A stretch of DNA of 6,712 bases from Actinomycetes bacterium (GTDB lineage Bacteria; Actinomycetota; Actinomycetes; Mycobacteriales; Mycobacteriaceae): NCBI GenBank assembly GCA_023416315.1, contig JAEZIA010000097.1:1-6712 (forward strand), in the 5' to 3' direction. The position numbers and the translations under genes were made by a program. Of the stretch, positions 1 through 6,712 are shown piece by piece (within the stretch, counting starts at the first letter, position 1; each line of letters begins with the position of its first letter). A model generated the notes under the pieces. That model made no database searches, had not been told where the DNA came from, and worked only from the letters and a program-made list of their open reading frames with translations.

Positions 1-120
1 CGGGTCGCCGTAGACACCCGGCTGGGATCCCGCCGGATCGGCCAGGGCGACCGCGGGAACCAGCAGCAGAGCTAACGCCGCGAGGACCGCCACCGCTACC
101 GCGCGCAGGCGTCCAACCAT
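1..120 (-). CDS. Exported protein of unknown function, 5' part only (cut by left edge)
   Basis: An ATG at 120 (minus strand) opens a frame that stays open for 40 codons to the window edge. The visible residues form a textbook Sec signal peptide. There is a short basic start (MVGRLR), a hydrophobic core at about residues 7-24 rich in Ala, Val and Leu, and an Ala-Leu-Ala at 25-27 that fits signal peptidase I cleavage before Asp28. No lipobox Cys is seen, so secretion or a periplasmic location is more likely than a lipoprotein. The first mature residues (DPAGSQPGVYGDP) are Pro/Gly-rich, as is common in mycobacterial secreted proteins, and do not identify a family. The gene begins 39 bp after the alcohol dehydrogenase stop on the same strand, so co-transcription is possible. 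No good Shine-Dalgarno is visible, and an in-frame GTG two codons upstream is an alternative start. Function is not recognised. Confidence 0.7.
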   Translation of the reverse strand, partial: MVGRLRAVAVAVLAALALLLVPAVALADPAGSQPGVYGDP

Positions 121-159
121 CCGCACGCGGTAGACCGCAATTGACGAATCCGCAGATAA

Positions 160-1221
160 TCAGCGGTAGTCGATGACGATGCGTCCGTCGATCTGGCCGC
201 GCTCCATCCGGGCAAACACCTCGTTGATCTCGTCCAGCTTGGCGGCCTGCACCGTGGGATGGATCAAGCCGCGGGCGTAGAAGTCGAGCGCCTCGGCCAT
301 GTCTTGGCGGGTACCGACGATCGAACCGCGAATCGTCAACCCCTTCAACACGATGTCGAAGATGGGGGCTGGAAAGTCGCCCGGCGGCAGGCCGTTGAAC
401 ACGATCGTTCCGCCGCGCCGGGCCAAGCCGATCGCCTGACCGAAGGCCTGCGGGTGCACCGCGGTGACGAGCACTCCGTGCACGCCGCCGGTGGCCTTGT
501 GCACCTCCTCGACCACATCGGAGGTCTTGGCGTTCACCGTGACTTCCGCGCCGAGGCGCTCGGCCAGCGCGAGCTTGGCCTCATCGACGTCGACGGCCAC
601 CACTCGCAGGCCCATCGCGCGGGCGTACTGCACCGCGATGTGCCCCAGGCCGCCGATGCCCGAAATCGCCACCCACTGCCCCGGCCGGGTGTCGGTGACC
701 TTCAGGCCCTTGTACACCGTGACGCCGGCGCACAGGATCGGCGCGACCTCCAGCGGATCGACGCCGTCCGGAATCCGCGCGGCATAGGCGGCATTGACGA
801 GCATGTAGGTGCCGAAACTGCCGTTGACGCTGTAACCGCCGTTGCGTTGGCTCTCGCACAACGTTTCCCAGCCGGTGCGGCAGTATTCGCAGGAGCCGCA
901 TGCCGACCACAGCCAGGCATTACCGACCTTGTCGCCGAGCTCAAGGTCGGTCACCCCGTCCCCGAGGGCCACGACGGTGCCGTAGCCCTCATGGCCGGGG
1001 ATGAACGGTGGTTGGGGCTTGACTGGCCAATCTCCGTGTGCGGCATGCAGATCGGTGTGGCAGACCCCGGAGGTCTCAAGCTTGACCAGAGCTTCGCCGG
1101 GGCCGGGGGTGGGCAGGTCCAGGTCGGTGACCTGTAGCGCCGCTCCGAATGCGGTGACGACGGCGGCGCGCATGGTGCCGGTGTCGGTTGCGGCGGCGGA
1201 TGCGCCGAGTGTCTGGGTCAT
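160..1221 (-). CDS. adhP: Zinc-dependent alcohol dehydrogenase, AdhP type
   Basis: This 353-residue medium-chain dehydrogenase should oxidise primary alcohols to aldehydes with NAD in the cytoplasm. Visible catalytic-zinc ligands are Cys54 (GVCHTD), His77-Glu78 (GHEGYG) and Cys164 (LCAGVTVY). The structural-zinc lobe has Cys108, Cys111, Cys114 and Cys122. The Rossmann motif GIGGLG is at 188-193, and Asp211 at the end of the second strand favours NAD over NADP. The GSIVGTRQDM stretch near 299-308 is typical of the AdhP/propanol-preferring group, whose members are usually about 340 residues. The ATG at 1221 is chosen because GGAAGGA lies 7 nt upstream. The frame is open further, to an ATG at 1293, but that would run into the upstream gene; an ATG at 1173 (MRAAVV) would match the shortest homologs. 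The gene starts 34 bp after the aldehyde dehydrogenase stop, so the two are almost certainly one operon, with each product feeding the next step. True substrate is unknown. Confidence 0.93.
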   Translation of the reverse strand: MTQTLGASAAATDTGTMRAAVVTAFGAALQVTDLDLPTPGPGEALVKLETSGVCHTDLHAAHGDWPVKPQPPFIPGHEGYGTVVALGDGVTDLELGDKVGNAWLWSACGSCEYCRTGWETLCESQRNGGYSVNGSFGTYMLVNAAYAARIPDGVDPLEVAPILCAGVTVYKGLKVTDTRPGQWVAISGIGGLGHIAVQYARAMGLRVVAVDVDEAKLALAERLGAEVTVNAKTSDVVEEVHKATGGVHGVLVTAVHPQAFGQAIGLARRGGTIVFNGLPPGDFPAPIFDIVLKGLTIRGSIVGTRQDMAEALDFYARGLIHPTVQAAKLDEINEVFARMERGQIDGRIVIDYR

Positions 1222-1228
1222 GATTGTG

Positions 1229-1235
1229 TCCTTCC
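1229..1235 (-). promoter_or_regulatory. Ribosome binding site fixing the alcohol dehydrogenase start
   Basis: The minus strand reads GGAAGGA, followed by a 7-nt spacer and then the ATG at 1221. It lies in the 34-bp gap after the aldehyde dehydrogenase stop and selects the 353-residue form over the longer reading from 1293. Confidence 0.75.
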
Positions 1236-1255
1236 GTGAAAGTGGTTGCGAACGC

Positions 1256-2779
<1,524 letters not shown>

Positions 2780-2785
2780 GGCGTT

Positions 2786-2790
2786 CTCCT
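2786..2790 (-). promoter_or_regulatory. Ribosome binding site fixing the aldehyde dehydrogenase start
   Basis: The minus strand reads AGGAG, 6 nt before the ATG at 2779. It supports the 507-residue product rather than an extended one starting at 2872. Confidence 0.75.
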
Positions 2791-2798
2791 GCCTATAG

Positions 2799-2821
2799 GA
2801 CGACGAAATGTGTCGGTCGTC
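2799..2821. promoter_or_regulatory. Inverted repeat GACGAC-N11-GTCGTC upstream of the aldehyde dehydrogenase
   Basis: Perfect 6-bp arms at 2799-2804 and 2816-2821 flank an 11-bp spacer, ending about 20 bp upstream of the aldehyde dehydrogenase start. An 8-bp palindrome CCTATAGG (2792-2799) abuts it. Either could be a protein-binding or promoter-proximal element, but 6-bp GC-rich arms are weak evidence. Confidence 0.25.
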
Positions 2822-2837
2822 ACTGAAAGTAGGCAAT

Positions 2838-2863
2838 TCAGGGTTGCAGCACGGTTGCACGAC
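2838..2863. promoter_or_regulatory. Candidate operator: two GGTTGCA-centred sites 11 bp apart
   Basis: Two 15-bp sites overlap at 2838-2852 (TCAGGGTTGCAGCAC) and 2849-2863 (GCACGGTTGCACGAC). Each contains GGTTGCA, at 2842-2848 and 2853-2859, exactly 11 bp or one helical turn apart. They lie 59-84 bp upstream of the aldehyde dehydrogenase start in the only sizeable spacer of the operon. The first 10 bases of the left site recur perfectly upstream of the regulator gene. Direct repeats at helical spacing fit side-by-side binding by a winged-helix protein. Binding by the adjacent regulator is inferred, not shown. A partly overlapping inverted pair, CACGGT (2850-2855) and ACCGTG (2871-2876), is also present. 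Confidence 0.45.
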
Positions 2864-2886
2864 ATCGCGCACCGTGGCAGGCCCGA

Positions 2887-4179
2887 TCAGGCCAGGTCAA
2901 AGTCCAATCCGGCCAATTTGCCGCGCGCCTGCGCCTGCTGCACCGAGCCGGGCGCGGTGCCGTCGTGCAACCGGCGCCAACCGTCTCGGTCGTCTCGGCC
3001 GTCGGCACTGTCCAGCCAGCGGTGCAACACCAGTGGGTCGCCGCAGGACAGCACCGCCGCGCGCAGCGTCATCGTCAGTTCGGTTCGGAGTCGTCCGATG
3101 GCAGGCGAAACGGATTGCGGCAGAAGGGGTCCCGGATAACGATCGAGCGCCGCGGTGACATCACCGGTGTCGAGCGCCTGGTACACCTCGCCGAGGTCCG
3201 TGGTGATCGGTACCAGCAGGCGATAAGGCCGCGAGTCGATGGTGTCGGCACCGACGACCTTACGCAGCCGCGACATTTCGGCGCGCACGGTGACCACGTC
3301 AAGGTCCTTGTCGTCGAGCAGCATCCCCAGGTGGTCGGCGCTCAGACCCTCGGGATGGCGGCTGAGCAGCACCAGGATGTCCGCGTGCCGACCGGTCAAC
3401 ACACTTGCGCGCGGGTGGCCGAACGAATGGGTGACCAGCCAACGCGGCCGCTCCGATCCCAGCACCGTCAGCCGCGGGCGCTGTGCGGCATCCGCGACGG
3501 GCTCTCCGGTCAGCCGCAACAGCGCCAGCTGGGTCTCGACCGCTACGACGGTGGCTCGGACGAGCGCGAGCGTCTGGGGCGTCGCGACCCGCGAGCCGCC
3601 GGTCAGATCCACCGCGCCGAGCAGTGCACCGGTGGTCGGGTCGTGCACCGGCACCGCCGTGCAGCTCCACGGCTGCACGACGCGGGAGAAGTGCTCAGAG
3701 CCGTAAATCTGCAGCTCAGCATCGACCGCCAGTGCGGTGCCCGGCGCGTTGGTGCCGGCGCCGCGCTCACTCCAGTCCGCCCCGGGAACAAAGTTCATTG
3801 CCTCCGCGCGGCGGCAGGCGCCTGCGTCACCCTCCACCCACAGCAGCGTGCCTGCGGCGTCACTGACCGCGACCAACACTCCAGAGCCCGTCGCGTCGTC
3901 GACGAGCAATCGCCGAATCACCGGTAACGCCGGCGCCAGCGGATGCGTCTCGCGCAACCGGGACAGCTCCTCCGCGAGTGGCGCGGTTCGCGCCGCCGCG
4001 CCGGGGTCGACGCCCTTGGCCAGACTGCGCTGCCAGCTCTTGGCGACCACCGGGCGAAGGGATTCAGCCAGGTATGCGGCGTCGACCTCCCCGGCCACGA
4101 ACAGCTCGTGGACCGCGCGCACCACCGACGATGGCCGCGGGCCAGTGGCCCCGGTTCGCGGTGTTCTGACTGTTCCCAT
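2887..4179 (-). CDS. GAF-domain transcriptional regulator with SARP/OmpR-like winged-helix C-terminus
   Basis: This 430-residue protein is probably a cytoplasmic ligand-sensing regulator of the downstream dehydrogenase genes. Residues about 20-225 look like the sensor half of AcoR-type activators. An N-terminal helical segment carries VVAKSWQRSL (44-53), and a GAF domain follows with NFVPGADWSERGAGTNAPG (129-147) and SEHFSRVVQPWSCTAVPVHD (161-180). There is no AAA+ domain (no Walker A, no GAFTGA) and no C-terminal Fis-type helix. Instead, residues about 255-323 resemble a winged helix. They have LTGRHADILVLLSRHPEGLS, a candidate recognition helix in VVTVRAEMSRLRKVVG (295-310), and a wing ending PYRLL. 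Residues 327-377 (DLGEVYQALDTGDVTAALDRY...PLLP) recall the start of the bacterial transcriptional activation domain (BTAD) of SARP regulators. The ATG at 4179 is the first possible start, because an in-frame TGA lies two codons upstream. AGGAG at 4191-4195 precedes it with a long 11-nt spacer. Role as activator or repressor, and ligand, are unknown. Confidence 0.85.
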   Translation of the reverse strand: MGTVRTPRTGATGPRPSSVVRAVHELFVAGEVDAAYLAESLRPVVAKSWQRSLAKGVDPGAAARTAPLAEELSRLRETHPLAPALPVIRRLLVDDATGSGVLVAVSDAAGTLLWVEGDAGACRRAEAMNFVPGADWSERGAGTNAPGTALAVDAELQIYGSEHFSRVVQPWSCTAVPVHDPTTGALLGAVDLTGGSRVATPQTLALVRATVVAVETQLALLRLTGEPVADAAQRPRLTVLGSERPRWLVTHSFGHPRASVLTGRHADILVLLSRHPEGLSADHLGMLLDDKDLDVVTVRAEMSRLRKVVGADTIDSRPYRLLVPITTDLGEVYQALDTGDVTAALDRYPGPLLPQSVSPAIGRLRTELTMTLRAAVLSCGDPLVLHRWLDSADGRDDRDGWRRLHDGTAPGSVQQAQARGKLAGLDFDLA

Positions 4180-4196
4180 CGGCGGTCATACTCCTC

Positions 4197-4211
4197 GCGC
4201 GGCAACCCTGA
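4197..4211 (-). promoter_or_regulatory. Candidate third operator copy upstream of the regulator
   Basis: Read on the minus strand this is TCAGGGTTGCCGCGC. It matches the left site of the candidate operator at 2838-2852 at 13 of 15 positions, including a perfect 10-mer (TCAGGGTTGC). It lies immediately upstream of the regulator's AGGAG (4191-4195), within the 101-bp spacer shared with the divergent aminotransferase gene. This placement would suit autoregulation by occlusion. The assignment is inference from the shared motif. Confidence 0.4.
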
Positions 4212-4280
4212 CCTACGCGTGCGGTCACGATACCCCCGGTAGGCGCGTCATCACGGGCCAACTGAGTAGGCTCGCCCGCT

Positions 4281-5495
4281 ATGACGGGGTTCAATGCCGC
4301 CGGCCGCCCGGCTCCGGTCGCCAGGCTGCAGCCGTACGCGGTGACGATCTTCGCCGAGATGTCGGCGCTCGCCGCGCGCATCGGCGCGGTGAACCTCGGC
4401 CAGGGCTTCCCCGACGAGGACGGCCCGGTCGGAATGCTGGAGGCCGCGTCGAAAGCCATCGCCGAGGGGGTCAACCAGTACCCGCCGGGATTGGGCATCG
4501 CGCCGCTGCGCGAGGCGATCGCCGCTCAACGCAAGCGGCACTACGGCGTCGAGTACGACCCCGAGAACGAGGTGTTGGTGACCGTCGGGGCCACCGAGGC
4601 GATCGCCGCCGCCGTCCTCGGCCTCGTCGAGCCGGGCTCCGAGGTGTTGTTGATCGAGCCGTTCTACGACTCCTACTCCCCCGTCGTCGCGATGGCCGGC
4701 TGCCACCGCGTCGCGGTGCCGTTGGTGCCCGACGGCCGCGGCTTCGCGCTCGACGTCGACGCCCTTCGCGCCGCGGTGACCCCGCGGACCAGGGCGCTGA
4801 TCGTCAACTCACCGCACAACCCGACCGGGACGGTCCTGGCCGATCCCGACCTGCGGGCGCTGGCGGCCCTGGCCGTCGACGCGGACCTGCTGGTGATCAC
4901 CGACGAGGTCTATGAGCATCTGGTGTTCGACGGCCGGCGGCATCTGCCGCTGGCCGCGTACCCCGGGATGGCCGAGCGCACGGTGACGATCTCGAGTGCG
5001 GCCAAGATGTTCAACTGCACCGGCTGGAAGATCGGCTGGGCCTGCGGCAGTCCCGAGCTGATCGCCGGCGTGCGGGCGGCCAAGCAGTACCTGACGTATG
5101 TCGGCGGCGCGCCGTTCCAGCCCGCGGTGGCCTATGCGCTCAATGCCGAAGACGCCTGGGTTGCCGCGCTGCGTGATTCGTTGCAGGCCAAGCGGGACCG
5201 GCTGTCCGCGGCCCTGACCGAGCTGGGCTTCGCGGTGCACGACAGCGCGGGCCCCTACTTCGTGTGCGCCGATCCGCGACCGCTGGGCTACTCCGACAGC
5301 ACCGAGTTCTGCGCGGAACTCCCCGGCCGGGCCGGGGTCGCCGCGATCCCGATGTCGGCGTTCTGCGACCCCGCGTCACCGCACATCGGTGCGTGGAATC
5401 ACTTGGTGCGCTTCGCGTTCTGTAAACGTGACGACACCCTCGACGAAGCCATCAGCCGGCTGAGCGCCCTAAAGGGCGGCCGCGACCTCCCATAG
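4281..5495 (+). CDS. dapC: PLP-dependent class I aminotransferase, Rv0858c/DapC type
   Basis: This 404-residue fold-type I aminotransferase reads very closely to M. tuberculosis Rv0858c as remembered. That protein is annotated N-succinyldiaminopimelate aminotransferase, which transfers an amino group from glutamate in lysine/meso-diaminopimelate synthesis. The PLP-binding lysine is Lys242 in SSAAKMFNCTGWK. Other cofactor residues are Tyr67 (NQYPPG), Asn180 in NSPHNPTG, and Asp208 and Tyr211 in TDEVYEHL. Arg377 in LVRFAFCK is the expected substrate-carboxylate arginine. The ATG at 4281 is the first possible start, since an in-frame TGA occurs at 4263-4265; no strong Shine-Dalgarno is seen (GAGTAGG ends 10 nt upstream). 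The N-terminus is a few residues longer than Rv0858c. The gene is divergent from the regulator and overlaps the convergent oxidoreductase gene by 27 bp. The fold is certain. The DapC reaction is transferred by similarity, and related enzymes act on methionine, kynurenine or aromatic amino acids. Confidence 0.93.
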   Translation: MTGFNAAGRPAPVARLQPYAVTIFAEMSALAARIGAVNLGQGFPDEDGPVGMLEAASKAIAEGVNQYPPGLGIAPLREAIAAQRKRHYGVEYDPENEVLVTVGATEAIAAAVLGLVEPGSEVLLIEPFYDSYSPVVAMAGCHRVAVPLVPDGRGFALDVDALRAAVTPRTRALIVNSPHNPTGTVLADPDLRALAALAVDADLLVITDEVYEHLVFDGRRHLPLAAYPGMAERTVTISSAAKMFNCTGWKIGWACGSPELIAGVRAAKQYLTYVGGAPFQPAVAYALNAEDAWVAALRDSLQAKRDRLSAALTELGFAVHDSAGPYFVCADPRPLGYSDSTEFCAELPGRAGVAAIPMSAFCDPASPHIGAWNHLVRFAFCKRDDTLDEAISRLSALKGGRDLP

Positions 5496-6383
5496 GGTGT
5501 CGGGAGCAGCGAGCTGCGATCGCAACGGGCTGAGCACGAGATCGGTGGCTCCGGCATCGAGATAGGCCCGCAGCCGGCGCAGCACGGTTTGCGCCGAACC
5601 CACGGCGGCGAGTTCGGCGACGCTGTCCACACCTTCGCGAGCGATCACGTTCTGATACGACGGAATCGTCGTGTAGAAGCCGAGTTCCTCGGCCGCGATC
5701 GCGCGGCCGGCACTCTCGTCGTCGGTGACCAGAACCGGCACCGCGGCGATCACGCGTGGAGCGTGCCTGCCGGCTCGGGCGGCCGCCGCACCGATTGTCG
5801 GGACGATGAACTCACCGATCGTGCGCGGCCCGGCGAGGTACGGCAACGTCCCGTCGGCCAGTTCACCGGTGACCGCGAGAGCTTTGGGTCCCATCGCCGC
5901 GACATACACCGGCACCCGGCCGCCGCCTGGCACCCCGACCTCCCATTCCGGATCGGCCGACAGCTCGGAGCCGTGGAAATGTACTGCACCGGTGTCGAAT
6001 ACGGATCGCAGCACGGTGAGGTGCTCACGCAGCCGGGTGATGGTGTTCGGCCACGCCCGGCCGAACGCCACCCGCTCCGGGGCATGGGCACCCAGGCCCA
6101 GGCCCAGGCTGAAGTTGCCGTGACTGGCGGCCTGCGCGGTCTGCGCCAGCCCGGCCACGATCAGCGGGTGCCGCGGGTTGAGCGGAACCACCGAGGTGCC
6201 CACACCCAGCCCCGGAACCGCCGCCCCGACCACCGCGGCCAACGCGATGGCGTCGAGGTCGAACCGCTGCGCGAACCACACTTGCCGCACACCCGCGGCG
6301 TAGGCACCACGGGCTTGGTCGATCACGTCGTCCACAGCGTTGTCGGCGTCGGGATTCGGCAGTAGCACCACTCCGGTCGTCAT
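5469..6383 (-). CDS. LLM-class F420-dependent oxidoreductase
   Basis: This 304-residue luciferase-like monooxygenase-fold (TIM barrel) protein probably uses reduced coenzyme F420, as many actinobacterial members do. Recognisable family segments are VWFAQRFDLDAIAL (35-48), VGTSVVPLNPRHP (61-73), FSLGLGLG (91-98), VPVYVAAMGPKALAVTGELA (157-176), and an AGPRTIGEFIVPTI run near 184-197. These fit the subfamily called MSMEG_4879-like (TIGR03564) as I remember it, so F420 rather than FMN is inferred from family. Substrate is unknown. The start is uncertain. ATG at 6383 begins directly with the first barrel strand (TTGVVLLP) and is preferred. ATG at 6416 adds 11 Gly/Ser-rich residues with weaker codon bias, but would sit only 6 nt after the SRPBCC stop. 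Neither has a good Shine-Dalgarno. It likely shares a transcript with the SRPBCC gene. Its 3' end overlaps the convergent aminotransferase gene. Confidence 0.9.
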   Translation of the reverse strand: MTTGVVLLPNPDADNAVDDVIDQARGAYAAGVRQVWFAQRFDLDAIALAAVVGAAVPGLGVGTSVVPLNPRHPLIVAGLAQTAQAASHGNFSLGLGLGAHAPERVAFGRAWPNTITRLREHLTVLRSVFDTGAVHFHGSELSADPEWEVGVPGGGRVPVYVAAMGPKALAVTGELADGTLPYLAGPRTIGEFIVPTIGAAAARAGRHAPRVIAAVPVLVTDDESAGRAIAAEELGFYTTIPSYQNVIAREGVDSVAELAAVGSAQTVLRRLRAYLDAGATDLVLSPLRSQLAAPDTLWEVAAAL

Positions 6384-6422
6384 ACTTGCGCCAACACCGC
6401 CCCGCCCGGACGACATTCCGAT

Positions 6423-6712
6423 CTACTCGGGCTGAAGCGAACCCTTGCCGTCGAGCACATAACGGCGAAGACCTTCGGTGGCGGCGGTGAGCACCAGCTT
6501 CTTGGCCCGCTTGACCAGGAACTGCGGCAGCGGAGTGGACGGCTCGAGGGTGATGTCGAACCGGACGCGGGTCGCTTCGCCTTCCCGGCGCAGGGTGTAC
6601 TCGCCGTGTTGGGCGTGCTGTTGCGCAGTCCGGTCGGCGTCCCAGACCACCCAGTCGCATCCCCAGTGGTATTCCAGGACCTCGTGATCCACCAGGCCGA
6701 GCAGCCGGACGG
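6423..6712 (-). CDS. SRPBCC (START-like) superfamily protein, C-terminal part (cut by right edge)
   Basis: The frame is open from the TAG at 6423-6425 to the window edge, giving 95 visible C-terminal residues. Features fitting a polyketide cyclase/START-like fold are the alternating strands around VDHEVLEYHW and GEYTLRREGEATRVRFDITL, then a long C-terminal amphipathic helix (QFLVKRAKKLVLTAATEGLRRYVL) that would close the hydrophobic cavity. The in-frame residues VRLLGL before the GTG at 6692 read as coding, so that GTG is not the true start. Family members are about 150 residues, so roughly one third lies outside the window. Such proteins bind or transport hydrophobic ligands, or act as cyclases; the ligand is unknown. 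M. tuberculosis has SRPBCC proteins (Rv0854, Rv0856, Rv0857, from memory) next to Rv0858c, which agrees with this location. It is upstream of and codirectional with the F420-type oxidoreductase. Confidence 0.85.
   Translation of the reverse strand, partial: VRLLGLVDHEVLEYHWGCDWVVWDADRTAQQHAQHGEYTLRREGEATRVRFDITLEPSTPLPQFLVKRAKKLVLTAATEGLRRYVLDGKGSLQPE

Noticed and set aside
2792..2799. CCTATAGG as a -10 element (TATAGG) for the aldehyde dehydrogenase
   Set aside because: It lies so close to the start that transcription would begin within or just past the ribosome binding site, and no -35 match exists at 16-18 bp.
4208..4234. CTGACC...GATACC as a sigma70-type promoter for the aminotransferase
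   Set aside because: The hexamers match consensus at only 4 and 3 positions and the spacer is 15 bp, too weak to report as a promoter. CCTAC/GTAGG arms in the same spacer are only 5 bp.
3737..4915. Plus-strand open frame running across the regulator, the spacer and the aminotransferase gene
   Set aside because: It covers parts of two well-supported genes in a wrong frame, and its product is a low-complexity Arg/Pro/Gly-rich stretch.
5465..5478. CGCCC-TAAA-GGGCG as an intrinsic terminator
   Set aside because: The stem is only 5 bp, there is no T-tract on either strand, and it lies inside coding sequence.
6423..6692. Short SRPBCC gene starting at the GTG at 6692 (89 residues)
   Set aside because: The reading frame continues upstream to the window edge with family-like residues, and 89 residues is too short for the fold. 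The gene is cut by the edge rather than short.

Overview
The window looks like a chromosomal segment of a high-GC actinobacterium, most likely a non-tuberculous Mycobacterium/Mycolicibacterium. The reasons are strong G/C third-position bias, an aminotransferase that reads very like M. tuberculosis Rv0858c (DapC) as I remember it, an F420-type luciferase-like monooxygenase (LLM) oxidoreductase, and a mycobacterial-type SRPBCC protein. All six genes are ordinary chromosomal types. I see no mobile element, tRNA, rRNA, CRISPR array or phage gene. No gene-free stretch exceeds about 110 bases.

Left block (1-4179, all minus strand, so transcription runs right to left). A GAF-domain regulator (2887-4179) is followed after 107 bp by an ExaC/AcoD/ThcA-type aldehyde dehydrogenase (1256-2779). 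A zinc-dependent AdhP-type alcohol dehydrogenase (160-1221) follows 34 bp later. Then, 39 bp further on, comes the start of an exported protein cut by the left edge (1-120). The two enzymes form a two-step alcohol -> aldehyde -> carboxylate module. The regulator resembles the sensor half of AcoR-type activators, but it carries a winged-helix (SARP/OmpR-like) C-terminus instead of the AAA+ sigma54-activation domain. The spacer before the aldehyde dehydrogenase holds two GGTTGCA-centred sites exactly 11 bp apart. A third site sharing a perfect 10-mer lies just upstream of the regulator itself. I propose these as its operator.

Right block (4281-6712). A class I PLP aminotransferase of the Rv0858c/DapC type runs on the plus strand, divergent from the regulator across a 101-bp spacer. 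It converges with, and overlaps by 27 bp, a minus-strand LLM-class F420-dependent oxidoreductase (5469-6383). Upstream of that gene on the same strand is an SRPBCC-fold protein cut by the right edge (6423-6712).

The most interesting items are the GAF plus winged-helix regulator and its putative operator. I found no evidence for a wholly new multi-gene system.
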